From positions 45,639,598 to 45,703,597 of the forward strand of contig CM043962.1 of NCBI GenBank assembly GCA_014529385.2: a stretch of DNA of 64,000 bases, read 5' to 3'. Every line of letters starts with the position of its first letter. The first letter of the stretch is position 1. The DNA comes from Adiantum capillus-veneris (lineage: Eukaryota; Streptophyta; Polypodiopsida; Polypodiales; Pteridaceae). The notes below the pieces were generated by a model that saw only the letters and a program-made list of their open reading frames with translations, did not search any database and was not told the DNA's origin. Of the stretch, positions 32,450 to 43,796 are shown one piece after another. Position numbers and translations under genes: made by a program.

Positions 32450-33778
32450 TAAAATCTAATATCTAACCAACCCAAATGATTTTCTCATATTAAACTGATC
32501 ATTTAATGTGGGAGAATAAAAGGGAACAAGGGTTAAGATATAGACATGTGCTTATAGATCTATCTCAACACGGGGTGAATGGCAAATGGGCCCAAATGAG
32601 AGATGGTCTATCAAAGAGCAAGGCTAACCAATGAAGCATAAGAACTTAGGGTTAGCTTCATTGAAGACCTCCAATAGTTAGTGTAAAATTCCTTTGAACT
32701 TAGGTCAGCTAGGGCTGAGCTTGAGGTGGGAACCCGGCCCAAGCTTGAGGTGCTTGATGACTGAGGTGTTTGAGATGCTTGAGGTGCTTGACATGCTTGA
32801 TATGCTAGGGCTGTACTTGAGGTGAGAACCCAGCCCAAGCTTAAAGTGCTTAAGGGCCAAGTTTGCAGTGGGAATTGTGTTTAAGCTTGAGGGGCTTGAG
32901 GTGTCAAAAGTCAAAGATCCAATCCCTACAAGAAGGGGGCGAGCCCTACATGAGGAGAGATGAGAGAGAACACCCACACACTCAAACAAGGCATACTTGG
33001 TACAAAGAAAGTATAGGGGACATTTGTCAAGTTCCTCCTCATGTTGCCCTAATGGTGTGCGTGAAGCCTATGGGTTGGCAACCCAAGGGATCCAATGATA
33101 ATTTAAGAGATTTAATTAATTGTCTTCGCATTTATCAAGTCCTCTCTCTCAAAGGGGAAATGGGGACACTTGTCCCAAGGCTACCCTTGTTGCTTGTAAT
33201 ATCTCCTGCTTGTGATTGGCTAGGCTTGGAGGGGTCCAATGAGCTTCAAGCATGAGCTACAAGGGGGGGTTTACCAAAGAAATCTAGGGGGTTGCTTAGG
33301 GGGTATACTCACTCACACACACACACACTCTCATTATGCATTGTGCAAAGTGCAAGAGCTCCCTCTCCTTCTCCAAGCAAGTAGAGGTTGAGAGCCTACA
33401 CCAACACTCTTGGCTATGGAGTGAAAATCCAACCAAGAGCCATGCTTCAATGATTAAGCTTGTGATCTTCTCCATATTCATTACTCTGTTATTATGTATG
33501 CTAGCAAGAAGAGTTATGATAAGTGAGGAACTAATTCTTCCTCCTATGAAATATTTCTTCTTCCTCTTCCCTACCCTCATTCCTTGCTAGCTCTCTCCAC
33601 CTTTGAAGGTGTTTGAGGTCTTGGGACTGAGGCTTGGGATAGTTAAAGCTTTCTTCAAAGTTAATGTTATGCTTGTGATGCATGAAGCTTTCCATCTTCA
33701 TTGCATCACCTAGGTCATAAGGAACACAAACGTTGTATTGTAATAAGTCTCTCTTGATGGGAGAAATCATAATACAAT
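32450..33778. other. Intergenic stretch; degenerate GCTTGAGGTG repeat
   Basis: From about 32705 to 32905 a ~10-base word (GCTTGAGGTG and variants such as GCTTGACATG) recurs a dozen or so times. A short (AC)n run lies at 33308-33330. Minus-strand frames rich in Ser/Leu here come from the repeat. No gene seen. Confidence 0.6.
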
Positions 33779-34765
33779 GCCTATTGGAGGAAGGACCGGA
33801 TCCACAAAAATCTGGTCCTCAACTATTGTCATTGTTGGACGGATACGCCGCGACGGACGTCAGCACAACGAGAACTTACCTAACAAGATTTGTCAGCTAA
33901 GGACGAAGCTCGACCCGCAGGCGCATGGAAGCAAGCATAAGGTGTCAACCTACACTCGACCGACTCCTAACTAATTCCTACAGAGGTCTCTACCCAAAGT
34001 CTAAGTCACAGCCTTCAAGAGTGCATAAGAGGAAACTTCCTACAATGCTTTCTAGAGCCGAACACTCATCAAACAAACTCGAAACACCACAGAACTTGAA
34101 GGAGACCCTACTAACACCAATAGGTCGCTCTCCCTAAGGTCTATGAACCAAAACCCCAACCCAAAACACACGGTGCAAAATCACGTAGGATGTCTGGCCA
34201 AAATTTGCAGGTCTTCATTTTCGAAATCTAAACTGCCTAATGTATAGCTCTACTCAATGTGAACGCGTTGATATGTTGCAATGAAAAATCGGACAACGTA
34301 TGCTCACCGAATCACCAGATGAAGCTCATAGATGGAGCTCGCAAAACCGGATCGTACGCACGCAATGTAGGTATCGACGCATAGCTCTCGTCGGGGGCAA
34401 AACGCTGCACTTCTCCGCACTCGATTCCGACTACCGGTGCACACATAGCGTCAAGATGAAGCTCACACACTCTCTCTCGTACATAGTACGCTCACTCACA
34501 GACTTCAAAACTTTTTAAAAATGACAAAAGGTTTTTCATTAAGTTCAAAAAGTGGTATAAATACCTTACAATTCTCAAACCCTGAAGTTCCAAATCAACC
34601 ATCTACTCAATCTAACTATCAAAACTGGGATACAATCTGGAAACTTCTGTATGCCCCAATATTTACAAGGTGAAATGTTGAGTTTTCTCAATAAATGAAT
34701 AATTACAAAGAATGATAATCTATCGAGAGTAGTCAATTTTCGTAGGGTGTGTCCAGCTTCTAACA
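33779..34765 (-). mobile_element. Candidate LTR next to the coiled-coil element
   Basis: In minus orientation it starts TGTTAGAAGCTGGACACACC immediately after a polypurine tract and could end near 33779 (…CAATAGGCA). No matching second LTR or primer-binding site was found, so the far boundary is a guess. No coding potential. Confidence 0.4.
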
Positions 34766-34779
34766 CTCCCCCCCTCCTT
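34766..34779 (-). promoter_or_regulatory. Polypurine tract
   Basis: Minus strand reads AAGGAGGGGGGGAG directly before TGTTAG. It is typical of the plus-strand primer site at the 3' LTR of a retrotransposon, here following the coiled-coil ORF. Confidence 0.6.
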
Positions 34780-34817
34780 GCTCATGTCGTCCCCGACATG
34801 GCTGTTGAGCTGCTTCT

Positions 34818-37800
34818 TCATCTTATGGTTTCATGCATCTTGAGCAGCGACTCATATCTTGCATGTAAATCCAGTAGTGTTGGGCCGAATATATCACTGT
34901 TGATGGTGAAGAAGCTGGTGTAGAACACTTCTTCAAAGGCCTGGAGGTGATAGGATGGAAGAAACATTATTCTTTGATACAATGCATGTATCACCTCCTT
35001 GGAAGGCTGACCAGACAGATCATATGCACATCTGTAAGTATCTTGAAAGAAGAATATACTGTTTGTCACCTTGCCCGGTTTGAACGTCTCGAAGACTGCC
35101 AAAAGGGTTTTGCAGATCTTCCTCATCATTATGCAAGAAAGGTCAGGCAAGCCAGTGAAAAATTTGATGGCGCTCGTTAGGGTTTTCACCATGTATTGAA
35201 CACTTATTCTCTCGCCTGCCTTCAAGCCTGGCAGATTCGGATAGTTCAGCCAAGTGGGTTGGCTTCTTTGTAGTATCTCTTGGGCCTTCCACGTCCGTAT
35301 CCTTGGTAGAGGGCAGAAGCTTAGATTATCTCTGATGAGTTTGGGTGCCTCTACCAGATAGATTAGGTACTGTGGGTACTTTGTCAGCCATGCTTTTCTC
35401 CACCTGGGCTAGGAATCGACTATTAGCTTGGCCCCTTCAGCTGGGAGATATCTGCTATGTAGAGTGGCACTATTGGTTCTTCTCTAATCCTCTTGTTGAT
35501 GGTGGCGGCTTCACATTTTAGCAAAGGATATGGGAGAGAGGGCTGCAGCCATTCACGCCGGAGGTTGCTGGCATCGATCTTTTGAATGGTCATGGATTTA
35601 AAAACCCTCTGCTCCCATTCCAAGGCTTCCTTGGCCGTTTCTCTGATTTCTGCCTCTATGGCCTTGTGCAACTTCTCTTCCTCTTCTTGTGTCAGATCTT
35701 GTGGTTCTTGAGAGGGTCCTACTAGGATTTCCTCTTGCATGGGTGTGTCCAGGATTTGCCACATTCTCTAGGTCTATGCCTTCCATGGCTGCCAGCCCTA
35801 TGCCTTCCTGCCCTTCTGCCTGATGTCCTCTCAGCTCTTCTATCTGCTTTAGGAGTGTCTGTTTCCCTGCTTCAGCTTCTTCTCCCATGTTCACGAGGAG
35901 GTCGTTCAACTCGGCGTTTATCTTCTCCGCCTCCTCGAGATTTCTCTTGATAATTTCTAGCTCATCTTGCATTGCTTTCTGCTCTTCTTCCATGCGTGTT
36001 TGCATAACCACCGACCCTTACGCCATCATCAACCTTTGCTTTTTTTCTAAAGTCAAATCTTTCTGAAGCTCTTTCATCTGTTCTTCATAGATCTGGCTTT
36101 CCGTAGTGGTGTGAGTTGAGCTAGTAGCTCTGACTCTGGCAGGAGATGTCCGTAGCCGCTGGATGGTTTGATCTTTAACTTTGAGCTGGTCCTTGAGCTC
36201 AAGGACCTCATCCTGGCTAGCCTCCTGGTCTATTTCTGCCTTTTCTTTGGCATTTCGCATGGCCTCAACTTCCTTGGACTCCTCAGCAAGTTGTAGGGTT
36301 AGGTTATCCCTTTCCCTCTCTGCATCTGTCAATGACTTGCTGAGTTGTCTATACTCCTCTTCGGCTCCTTGCAGTCTTTGGGCTGCTGCCTAATTTTCTC
36401 TTTCCATTTCCTGGCATCTTTGCAATGCCTTTGCCAGACTAGCTTGCAGCTCTGCTTCTCTCTCTATCTTCCTTTGGCTTTGCTTTTGTAAAGTGTCAAC
36501 TTCCAGCTTTATCTGCACTTCAGTGGCTTTGAGAGTTGCCATTTCACTTTTTGAGGCCATTGACTGGGCTCTTATCTCGGTTAGCTTTGTCATCATCACA
36601 TCCCAATCATTGGTGGGCGGGTGCAGGTCCATTGTATCAGTGGCCATCTCCTTTAGGTCTACTAACCATATGCTTTGCATTTGCTCTTTGGGCCCCATGC
36701 TTGCCAAGTCGAATGCGACTGTGGTAGCCTCTTCTTTTGTGTATCCTACAGCTAGCACGTCTAGAAATGTGTTGTATGATTCATTTGGCTCTGGTTGCCC
36801 ACTTTTAGGCTTAGCCTTTTCCTTTGGTTCCTGCTCCTGGCTTTGCTCTTGCTTGGACTCTTCTTGTTCTTCTGGTTTGTCTTGCTCCTCTTTGTCTTCT
36901 TGTGGAGGGCTACGAGGGGGTGGTGAAGGCGGTGGGCTGGACTCAGGGCTGGCCGGTGGAGTTGTAGGATTTTTCTTGAAATCTCTGTCCGCCTTGGTCT
37001 TCCTTTCTCTCTCATGGCTCTCCTGCTCTTCTAGCAGTTTCTATCGGAATTGCTCCACTTCCTCTTCTGTAAAGGGCACATGTGGGATATTCTCTGCTGT
37101 GGCATCAAGAATCTCAAAATTCTTAATGTAATCATCGAATCTGTCTCTGTGCACCCTTCGGGATGATCTCGACATTGCTTCTAGAGACGGCTTCCATAGC
37201 TCATCTAAATCTCCTTTGAGGGCTCTTTCTGCCCTGAAGCTTTCTATCAGCCGCTCTAGACGTGCCGCTTTCTGTGATTTCGTCTCTTTTGCTGGCACTT
37301 GGGCAGATTCTTTCTTTCCTTTCTTCAGTTCTGGCTGCTCTTCTTGCATGGTTTCTAACCGGCGTTTCAAACGGGTTGCCACCCTTGGTGCTCTTGGCTG
37401 CTCGTCTTCCTTATCTTCCTTGAGCCTCAGCCAGTCGTTCTGTGATGGAGGATCAGGCCATCTCCCCTTGGCGTGCAATGCTCCATAAATCACCTTTGTG
37501 ATTAGCTCACCCGGCACAATGTATGTGGGGTTCTTGTTGCCCATCTTTACCAGATTATCATGTACATAAGCTGCATAATTGATGATCTTCGGCTTGCTTT
37601 TCTGCATTGCCTAGGTGAATGTTGTGGAAATTGCTGCATGCGGCATCCTGTAATTTTGTGGCCACTTTGTACACATATGGAAATATTGATTGTACAGCTG
37701 ACTCATGATTGCCACTTTGGGGTTGGCAATATCTTCAAAGGTATAGTTGGCTTTCTTTTCAGTGTACACCTTTACTTCATCTCTTCTTTTGGTTACACTA

Positions 37801-38251
37801 TCCCCCTTGTTGGAGAGGTCTAGTGCCGCTGCCACCACTCTTTCTGTGATTAGAATCTCAGTGTGCCTGGCTTGCCCTGCAGATCTGTTACTCTGGCCAC
37901 TCCATCTTCTTTTATTGTTGTCACAAATTCCCAGACTCTTTTTATGTCAATACCTGCCGGCACTGCTTCAAAGTAATTGTGGAGATCAATCTTCTCCAGA
38001 TACTCTGCCATCTTTCTTCTGACAAACTCATTGAGTTACCGCGGTAGCATTGGTAGCTCTATTGCGTTTCCTTCGGTGTCTTTGAACACGCCTTGGTAAA
38101 TCTTTAGATCATTGGACTCTAGAAGATCTTCTTGGATCCATGTGCTTGTTGGCTTGAGAGTTCCTTCTGGTATGACGAAGGGCTCTACCTCTTCTAGGTA
38201 ATCTTTTATGGTCATCCTTTTCCTCTTTGCCGGTGACTTTGCGGCTGCCAT
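34818..38251 (-). pseudogene. Long coiled-coil ORF of a putative non-autonomous LTR element
   Basis: About 1,100 codons in a series of minus-strand frames broken by at least six stops or shifts. It starts at ATG 38251 (MAAAKSPAKRKRMTIKDYLE). The N-terminal ~350 residues look globular (KANYTFEDIANPKVAIMSQL, NPTYIVPGELITKVIYGALH). A Pro/Glu/Lys linker follows (SPPPSPPPRSPPQEDKEEQ), then ~300 residues of coiled coil (EREAELQASLAKALQRCQEM, ERDNLTLQLAEESKEVEAM). A C-terminal globular part ends ARYESLLKMHETIR. There is no protease, RT or zinc knuckle. The polypurine tract and LTR-like DNA 3' of it suggest a Gag-like protein of a non-autonomous element. I do not recognise the family. Confidence 0.6.
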
Positions 38252-38289
38252 AGATCCTGTTGCACTCAGTAGTCCGAAGTTAGCGTTTT

Positions 38290-39300
38290 TTCCATATCAG
38301 CTGAGAAATTGAGTTTTAACCATCCAAATGACTTGAAAATTGAAAATAAATCTTAAAAGGAACTTGTGAAACTGTGCATGTGCTCGCAGTGCAATTCTAG
38401 CCAAAAATTTTCATTTAGACATCCTACATGTAGGATGTCTTTTTCATCAGATTTGGGCGATACTTGATATGCTGGTGGTCCTTGGCCTGTACAACATGGC
38501 TATGTGATTGGATTTGGATTTGGACATCAAAAAAGTGCAATTTTGGGCTGATTCGGGATTTAGGTCACAAATTGGGTAGAAAGTCCACAACAGGTAGCAA
38601 GTGATGTCCAAATGAGTTGAAAATTGATATGTGGGCTCATTGCACCATGGTATTGGCTCCCATGATGTCATTCTTTGCACAGAGGGTCAAAAATATCCTG
38701 GAGACATCCTACGTGTAGGATGTCTATTTCATCAAAATGGATTGGGATTTGTTCTGTGGGTAGTCCTTGGCATGTGGAACATGGCCATGCTCTTGGATTT
38801 TGATTTGGACAAGAATTGATGCTGGTAAGAGCCTGTGTAGTGTTTTTGGGCTCAAAAAGTGTATCCTGAAGGTGTTGGGGGTCAAAAATGATTAGAATGG
38901 CTTCAAACTTGGTATATGAGCTCTTGAAGATGATTTGATTAAATCTGGAATGGACAAACACCCTCTGTAGGCCAAAAATGTCAAATAGACATCCTATGCA
39001 TAGGATGTCTACTTCATCAATTTTTGCTTGTGACCACACAGATTGGTTGGTTATGTGCTTGTCAATGTGTTGTGCAAGTTTCATGTGATTTGGACAAGAT
39101 TTTGTAGGTCTATGGCCCATTATTACATCTATGCCCTAACTTTGCGTTTTTCATGCATATGAGGTCAATTTTGGTCCAAATGTGATGAAACTTGGTGGCT
39201 GGCATGAAGGTCATTCAGAAAATGTGTGTGATGAGAAATGTTGGGATCTGTGCCAGAAATTCCCTTGAGACATCCTACGCGTAGGATGTCTCCTAATGAT
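38290..39300. repeat. Four ~285-bp tandem repeats, each with a 24-bp palindrome
   Basis: Palindromes lie at 38417-38440, 38702-38725, 38987-39010 and 39268-39291 (spacings 285, 285, 281). All share AGACATCCTA and TAGGATGTCT. The four central bases are CATG, CGTG, TGCA and CGCG. The rest of each unit is clearly related (e.g. TCCAAATGAGTTGAAAATTG, GGCATGTGGAACATGGCCAT) but far less conserved. They lie just upstream of the coiled-coil ORF in its orientation. Confidence 0.9.
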
Positions 39301-40413
39301 TTTTTCATGGAATCTGTCACTAGTGCCTGCCCTTAGTTCCCCCGAGTCCCTTTTAAGCCTAATTTCAACAAAAAAGTCAAATGGATAGAAAGTAACTCCC
39401 TGTGTGGATTTCAGAGCCTCCGAGCCGTTTTCTGACTTTTGGAGTGCTTTTTGGCGATGAAATTTCTTGATGTTGGTCTCCGTAGCTTCCCGATCCCTTG
39501 GGGATCCTTGTAGTATGGTTTTTGTCGACTTTGGCTTCACCGGAGCTCCATTTGGCAATTTGTCGCTCTAGAAGCACCCGTGGTTGCATTTACATGTCTT
39601 CGATGACTTGTGGTGGTCTACCACCATAGGACTTGGTTGTTGATGGTCTAGGAAAGCCGCTCGTGAAGTTTGATGGCAAACGAACATGCGGTTTGGCCGC
39701 GAGAGCTATTTGACGCTTTGTGTGTCTGATGCCATTTCTGAAGTTTAGTGCCACTTCGGGTCACCTTTTGGTCATGTGGGCTACCTAGACTTGTCGAGCA
39801 CGTTGAGATGCTCCTACTCATGAATTTTGGTAGCATTTGGGTGCCCTTCCGTCGATTTTCCATTTGGTGGCCTCTTGCGGGATTCTAGAATTAGGGTTTT
39901 TCCCGATGGTTTTCTACTGCCTTTGGACATCCAAGACTGGTCTCCTATGCTAGGGTAAGCTGCCGATGAAGTCCTATAGTAACTGATCATCCCCATATTT
40001 TTTGTTTTTTATTACGATCGTTTTTCATCCGCTTTTTGTATTTTTGAAGTTTTTCTGTCGAAAATTAGAAAAACTAAAAGGAAAATAGCAAATCAAACCT
40101 TGAAAATCTCCAAAAATCATAATAAATAAAAAACATCACCACAAAACATTATATACACTCACATGCAATTTTTATGGCCGGATTTCTCCGTTTTACCAAT
40201 ATTTTGCTCGAAAAATGGCTATTTCTACTTATATACACACACCTAGGGGCTTGATTTGGTGTTTGGCCCCATATACCTGTAGATACATGGTGTATAAGGG
40301 CATATGTACTTGGGTTAGTCCAGAAAATTTCGCAATCAAACAACAACCCTTAAAATACTCAAAAATCATGCCTTTTTTTGCTCTTTCTGCTATTGGTTTT
40401 GCATTTGGGAATG
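39301..40413. other. Non-coding stretch, possibly LTR of element B
   Basis: No coding signal. A ~45-base phrase (CAAATCAAACCTTGAAAATCTCCAAAAATCAT) at 40087 recurs imperfectly at 40334. DNA after the polypurine tract at 40414 may be the 3' LTR of element B in minus orientation, but it does not start with TG and no partner LTR is visible. Confidence 0.4.
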
Positions 40414-40426
40414 CCTCCCCCCTCCT
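40414..40426 (-). promoter_or_regulatory. Candidate polypurine tract of element B
   Basis: Minus strand reads AGGAGGGGGGAGG about 170 bases after the last ORF of element B. It resembles the tract at 34766-34779. Confidence 0.45.
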
Positions 40427-40596
40427 AGCCGGAGTCCTCCCGGACGACAAGATATCGCCTCAGAGTATGTGCCGTGCATAGGTTGAAAAATTTGTGCTAA
40501 TGCTTGGCCGATTAATGTGGCCCTAATTTATGCATACTCCGTCAATGCATGGAAAAATTAATGCGGTGCAAGAGAAGGGTATAAGCAAGATGCTTA

Positions 40597-41274
40597 TTAG
40601 CATTCGCCGTCAAGGTTTCCTGTTTTCTTTGCAAGTAACAGTTGTAACTCTATTGCTATCTGTTTAATTGTATTTCTTGCAAAAGGCAGTCGCTTTGCCA
40701 CTACTGTTGATATAGCCGTAGTTGTCTCTGTGGAGAGGATTGGCTTGGCCGGAATGGCCGTGGACCGTATTTCTTTTGCTTTCCATTGGTAGCTTGTTTT
40801 TGCCGGTTTTTGTAGGTGTTTTTCTACTTCCTTTGTTGCCACTGTTTTGTTGCTGATTCGCATCCACATAAGTCGGTTGTCCTTTTGCAAATGCACCTGT
40901 CTGCCTTCCGATGTTGCTTGTACTGAAGGGAGTTCCTTTTGCTTTTGTTTTGGTATCCAAATGCGAGTAACATTTGGGTTATTGCTGAGCATTTTCTTTG
41001 GGATCCATATCTATTTTATGCCCTTGGTTTTTGGTTGAACTATCTTCTTCGGTTGAATTCTTTTGTTGCATTGTTTGTGGTCTGCCATGTCATTTCTATC
41101 CTTCCGCATCCATACTTGTTTCCCTTGTTTTGGTAAGCTAGATCTTTGTACTGTGGTCGATGACTTTGTATGTATGCAGTTAGCATGGTTGGATTTTACC
41201 TGTTTGTTAGCCTTGGGTATCATGTTGTTCTTTGGTGGCACTCTTTCTTTTGGCTCTTTTTCCAGTGATTGCAT
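40597..41274 (-). pseudogene. Element B: basic C-terminal tail ORFs after the second protease
   Basis: Two minus-strand frames (41274-41011, 40992-40597) rich in Lys, Gln and Thr. A recurring word is of the form KQVWMRK, IWIPKKM, IWIPKQK, MWMRIS, spaced about 30-40 residues. There is no known domain. They follow the protease-like segment on the same strand and probably belonged to the same polyprotein. Confidence 0.45.
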
Positions 41275-41332
41275 TGCTTGTAGCTGATTATTGCGGTATT
41301 GCTGAGGCTATTACTTGTTGTTCTTGTGCATG

Positions 41333-41715
41333 CTAAATTTTGACTGCATTCGCGTTCCAATCTATCTGCACATTGTACTCTTTTTGCCAAGGTTGTCCCA
41401 ACAACATTGGGTGTTGTGTGCTTTCATCTTTGACTACATAAAATTTGTGTGGATAAATATATTGATGTATTTGTACATGCAATATAGTCCAGCCCAATGT
41501 TTTCAACGAGTGTGATGTACTACTTTCCAGCACTTGAGGAGTAGGACGAAGTGGACCTGTGGACTTGAGCTGTTGGTATAATCCGTAAGAGATAAAATTT
41601 GCTTGAGCTCTAGAATCAAGAAATACCATCGATTCAACTTGATTGATATCCACTTTGACTGCAATTATTGGCTCCACTGTGTCTTCATCGAACTTCGTTA
41701 GTCGAATGGCATTGA
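41333..41715 (-). pseudogene. Element B: retropepsin-like domain fused after integrase
   Basis: In the same frame as the integrase C-terminus, separated from it by a single TGA near 41717. Reads IIAVKVDINQVESMVFLDSR then AQANFI, with the protease Asp-Ser in FLDS but Arg where Gly is expected. It ends with HPMLLGQPWQKEYNVQIDW, matching the hydrophobic-Leu-Gly motif of retropepsins. Ty3 elements normally have the protease before RT. Element B also has one there (LDSGAG at about 52090), so this is a second copy. Confidence 0.7.
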
Positions 41716-41716
41716 T

Positions 41717-43446
41717 TCACAATGGTGCTCCACCTTGTTGTTGTTGTTGCAGAAGTCTTCGTTTTACAATGCATTCTTTTGCTTCTGCTTGGGCTTCTTT
41801 TTGTACTCTCTGTTTCTCCTTCATACGTTGTTTTCCTTGATGGATTTGTTGAACCATATCCCGTGTTAGTGGTAAATGATATTTCTTCAATCGACATCCA
41901 CTAATCCAAGGCATTTCTTCACCTGCTAATGTAGCAAGCTTGACAGCTCCGCTTTGTGATAGATCACTAATCACAAAGGGTCCCATCCCTCGCTTTTTAA
42001 GTTTCTTGGCATGTTGCTTCAAAGTATAAACAAGTACATAATAAACTGTTTTGAACTCTTTCGTGTGCATATGCTTGTCAAAAAACTCTTTTTGTCTTCT
42101 CTTTTTAGCATAGATCGAAGCTACAGCTCTCAAGCGGAGTTCATCTAGCTTTTCAAGATCATCTATTCTTGAAGAGAGCTCATGCCCTGTCCATTCTAAG
42201 CGTTTTGCTACTCGTAGAGTTGGAATTAAAAACACTATGGATAATATAGCATTTAGGCCAAACACCATGTTGTACGGTGTCGTTCCTATCAATGTTTTGT
42301 AAGCTACCCTGTATGCCCATAGTGTTGAGTGTAGCTGCTGATCCCAATCTGTTCTTGACTCTGACACAATTTTAGTGAGAACCGTGCATAGTGTTTTATT
42401 TGTGGCCTCATCTTGTCCATTTGCCTGTGGATGGTATGGAGCAGATTTCCTATGTATGACCATGAATTCCTCTAGCAGATATTCAATGACTTCATTAAGA
42501 AAATGTGTTTCACGATCACTGACAATTTCTATTGGTAAACCGTAACGTACAAAAACATTCTCATACAAAAATTGTGCAGTGGTCCATGCATCTGCTTTTT
42601 GCGTTGCCTTGGCTTCCGTCCATTTTGTGAGGTAGTCCGTATAGCCACAATGATATATTGGGTATGGGTGTGATATGCAGGGGGTGAAATAGGTCCCACA
42701 AAATCAATGCCCCATTTTGCAAATGTCCTTGCTCCCATCATTGGCCGTAGTGGCATCTCATCTCTCTTTATCGGCACCTTGGTGCGCTGACATGCGTCAC
42801 AACGCTTTACAAACTCTTCAGTATCCATATGAAATGTAGGCCACCATATTCTTGCGGTTAAGACAATTTTTTCTTCTTATCGCCCGAAAAATGGCCTCCA
42901 CTTATTCCACTATGTGCATGTTCTAGAATCAGCAGGTATTCACTTTCACTTGCACAGATTCTAAGTTGATTGTCCTTTCTTCGCTTATAGAGTTGGTTCG
43001 CAATTAGCTGAAAGTCGCGAGCCTCTAGCTCTATAGCCCTTTTCCGTGCTCTTGTTATGTTTTCAGGAAACATCCCGGTGGTTAAGAAATCAATGATATA
43101 TTGACTCCATGCAGGTGCAATGTTTACCTGAAACAATGTCGCGTGATCCACTGGTCGTTTGGCACTACATATAGTACAATTGTTAACATAAGAATGTGTG
43201 TCTGCATACATAGTTGGCCAATAAACCCCTAACTGTTTCAGTCTCTGGTGTGTAACACTCGAATTCTTTTGGATTTATACATAATCGTAGAATTTGGTCC
43301 GATCCTAGATGATACAGCCGTCCTGCAATCAACTGGAAGTTTTTTGTTTGTCGAATTGTTTGTTGTTTGGATCTGTCTTCCGTGTCATCAAACCTACCTC
43401 CAAAGGAAAGAATGGTAACAATTTCTTGAGACCATTTGGGTATCAT
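41717..43446 (-). pseudogene. Element B: integrase
   Basis: Minus-strand frames 43446-43183, 43211-42858, 42828-42529 and 42568-41717. Zinc-binding His/Cys appear in HAHSGISGGHFSG and RCDACQRTK. The catalytic core shows KWGIDFVGPI (Asp), EIVSDRETHFLNEV (Asp) and YHPQANGQDEATNKTL (Glu). The C-terminus has KRGMGPFVISDL (GPF module). An unusual Gln run (QQQQQ) precedes the TGA that separates it from the protease-like domain. Three frameshifts break it. Confidence 0.88.
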
Positions 43447-43524
43447 TTCAATATTGAAAAGATAAGCATCTGGTATGTCATCATCTACTCCTTCAGGAGC
43501 TTTCCCGTTGTGTATTCTTGAAAG

Positions 43525-43796
43525 ATAATCTGTACATATATGTGTGTAGTCTTTTGAAAAGGCACCTGGAGATATGAGCTTCCGGATACTGGCTGTGAGA
43601 CCTTTTGTATATAAACACCTCCTTTTTGTATATGAACTAATAATAATATATGCTGTAAATATATTGTATGTACACTATGGTGTATTGAGTGTGAGTCTCT
43701 CTCTTTTCTCTCTCTCTCTCTCTACTGTGTATATCCATGGTTTTCCCAAGCTTCAAACCACCTTAAGCTCTCTGCACACACCACCCGTTCCTAACA
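43525..43796 (-). mobile_element. Small insertion between RNase H and integrase of element B
   Basis: The pol frame stops making sense after KKGKTDT and resumes at about 43520 with GKAPEGVDDD. The intervening ~270 bases start TGTTAGGAAC in minus orientation, like a copia-type LTR start, and hold a CT-rich run (43698-43723). It may be a solo LTR or TRIM. The right-hand end and target duplication are not resolved. Confidence 0.5.

Noticed and set aside
32611-32989. Ser/Leu-rich minus-strand ORFs
   Set aside because: Produced by the degenerate GCTTGAGGTG repeat, with no other coding evidence.
38417-39291. CRISPR-like array (four regular palindromic repeats)
   Set aside because: Spacing of ~285 bp, related spacers and a plant retroelement setting exclude CRISPR. 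It is a tandem repeat with a conserved palindrome.
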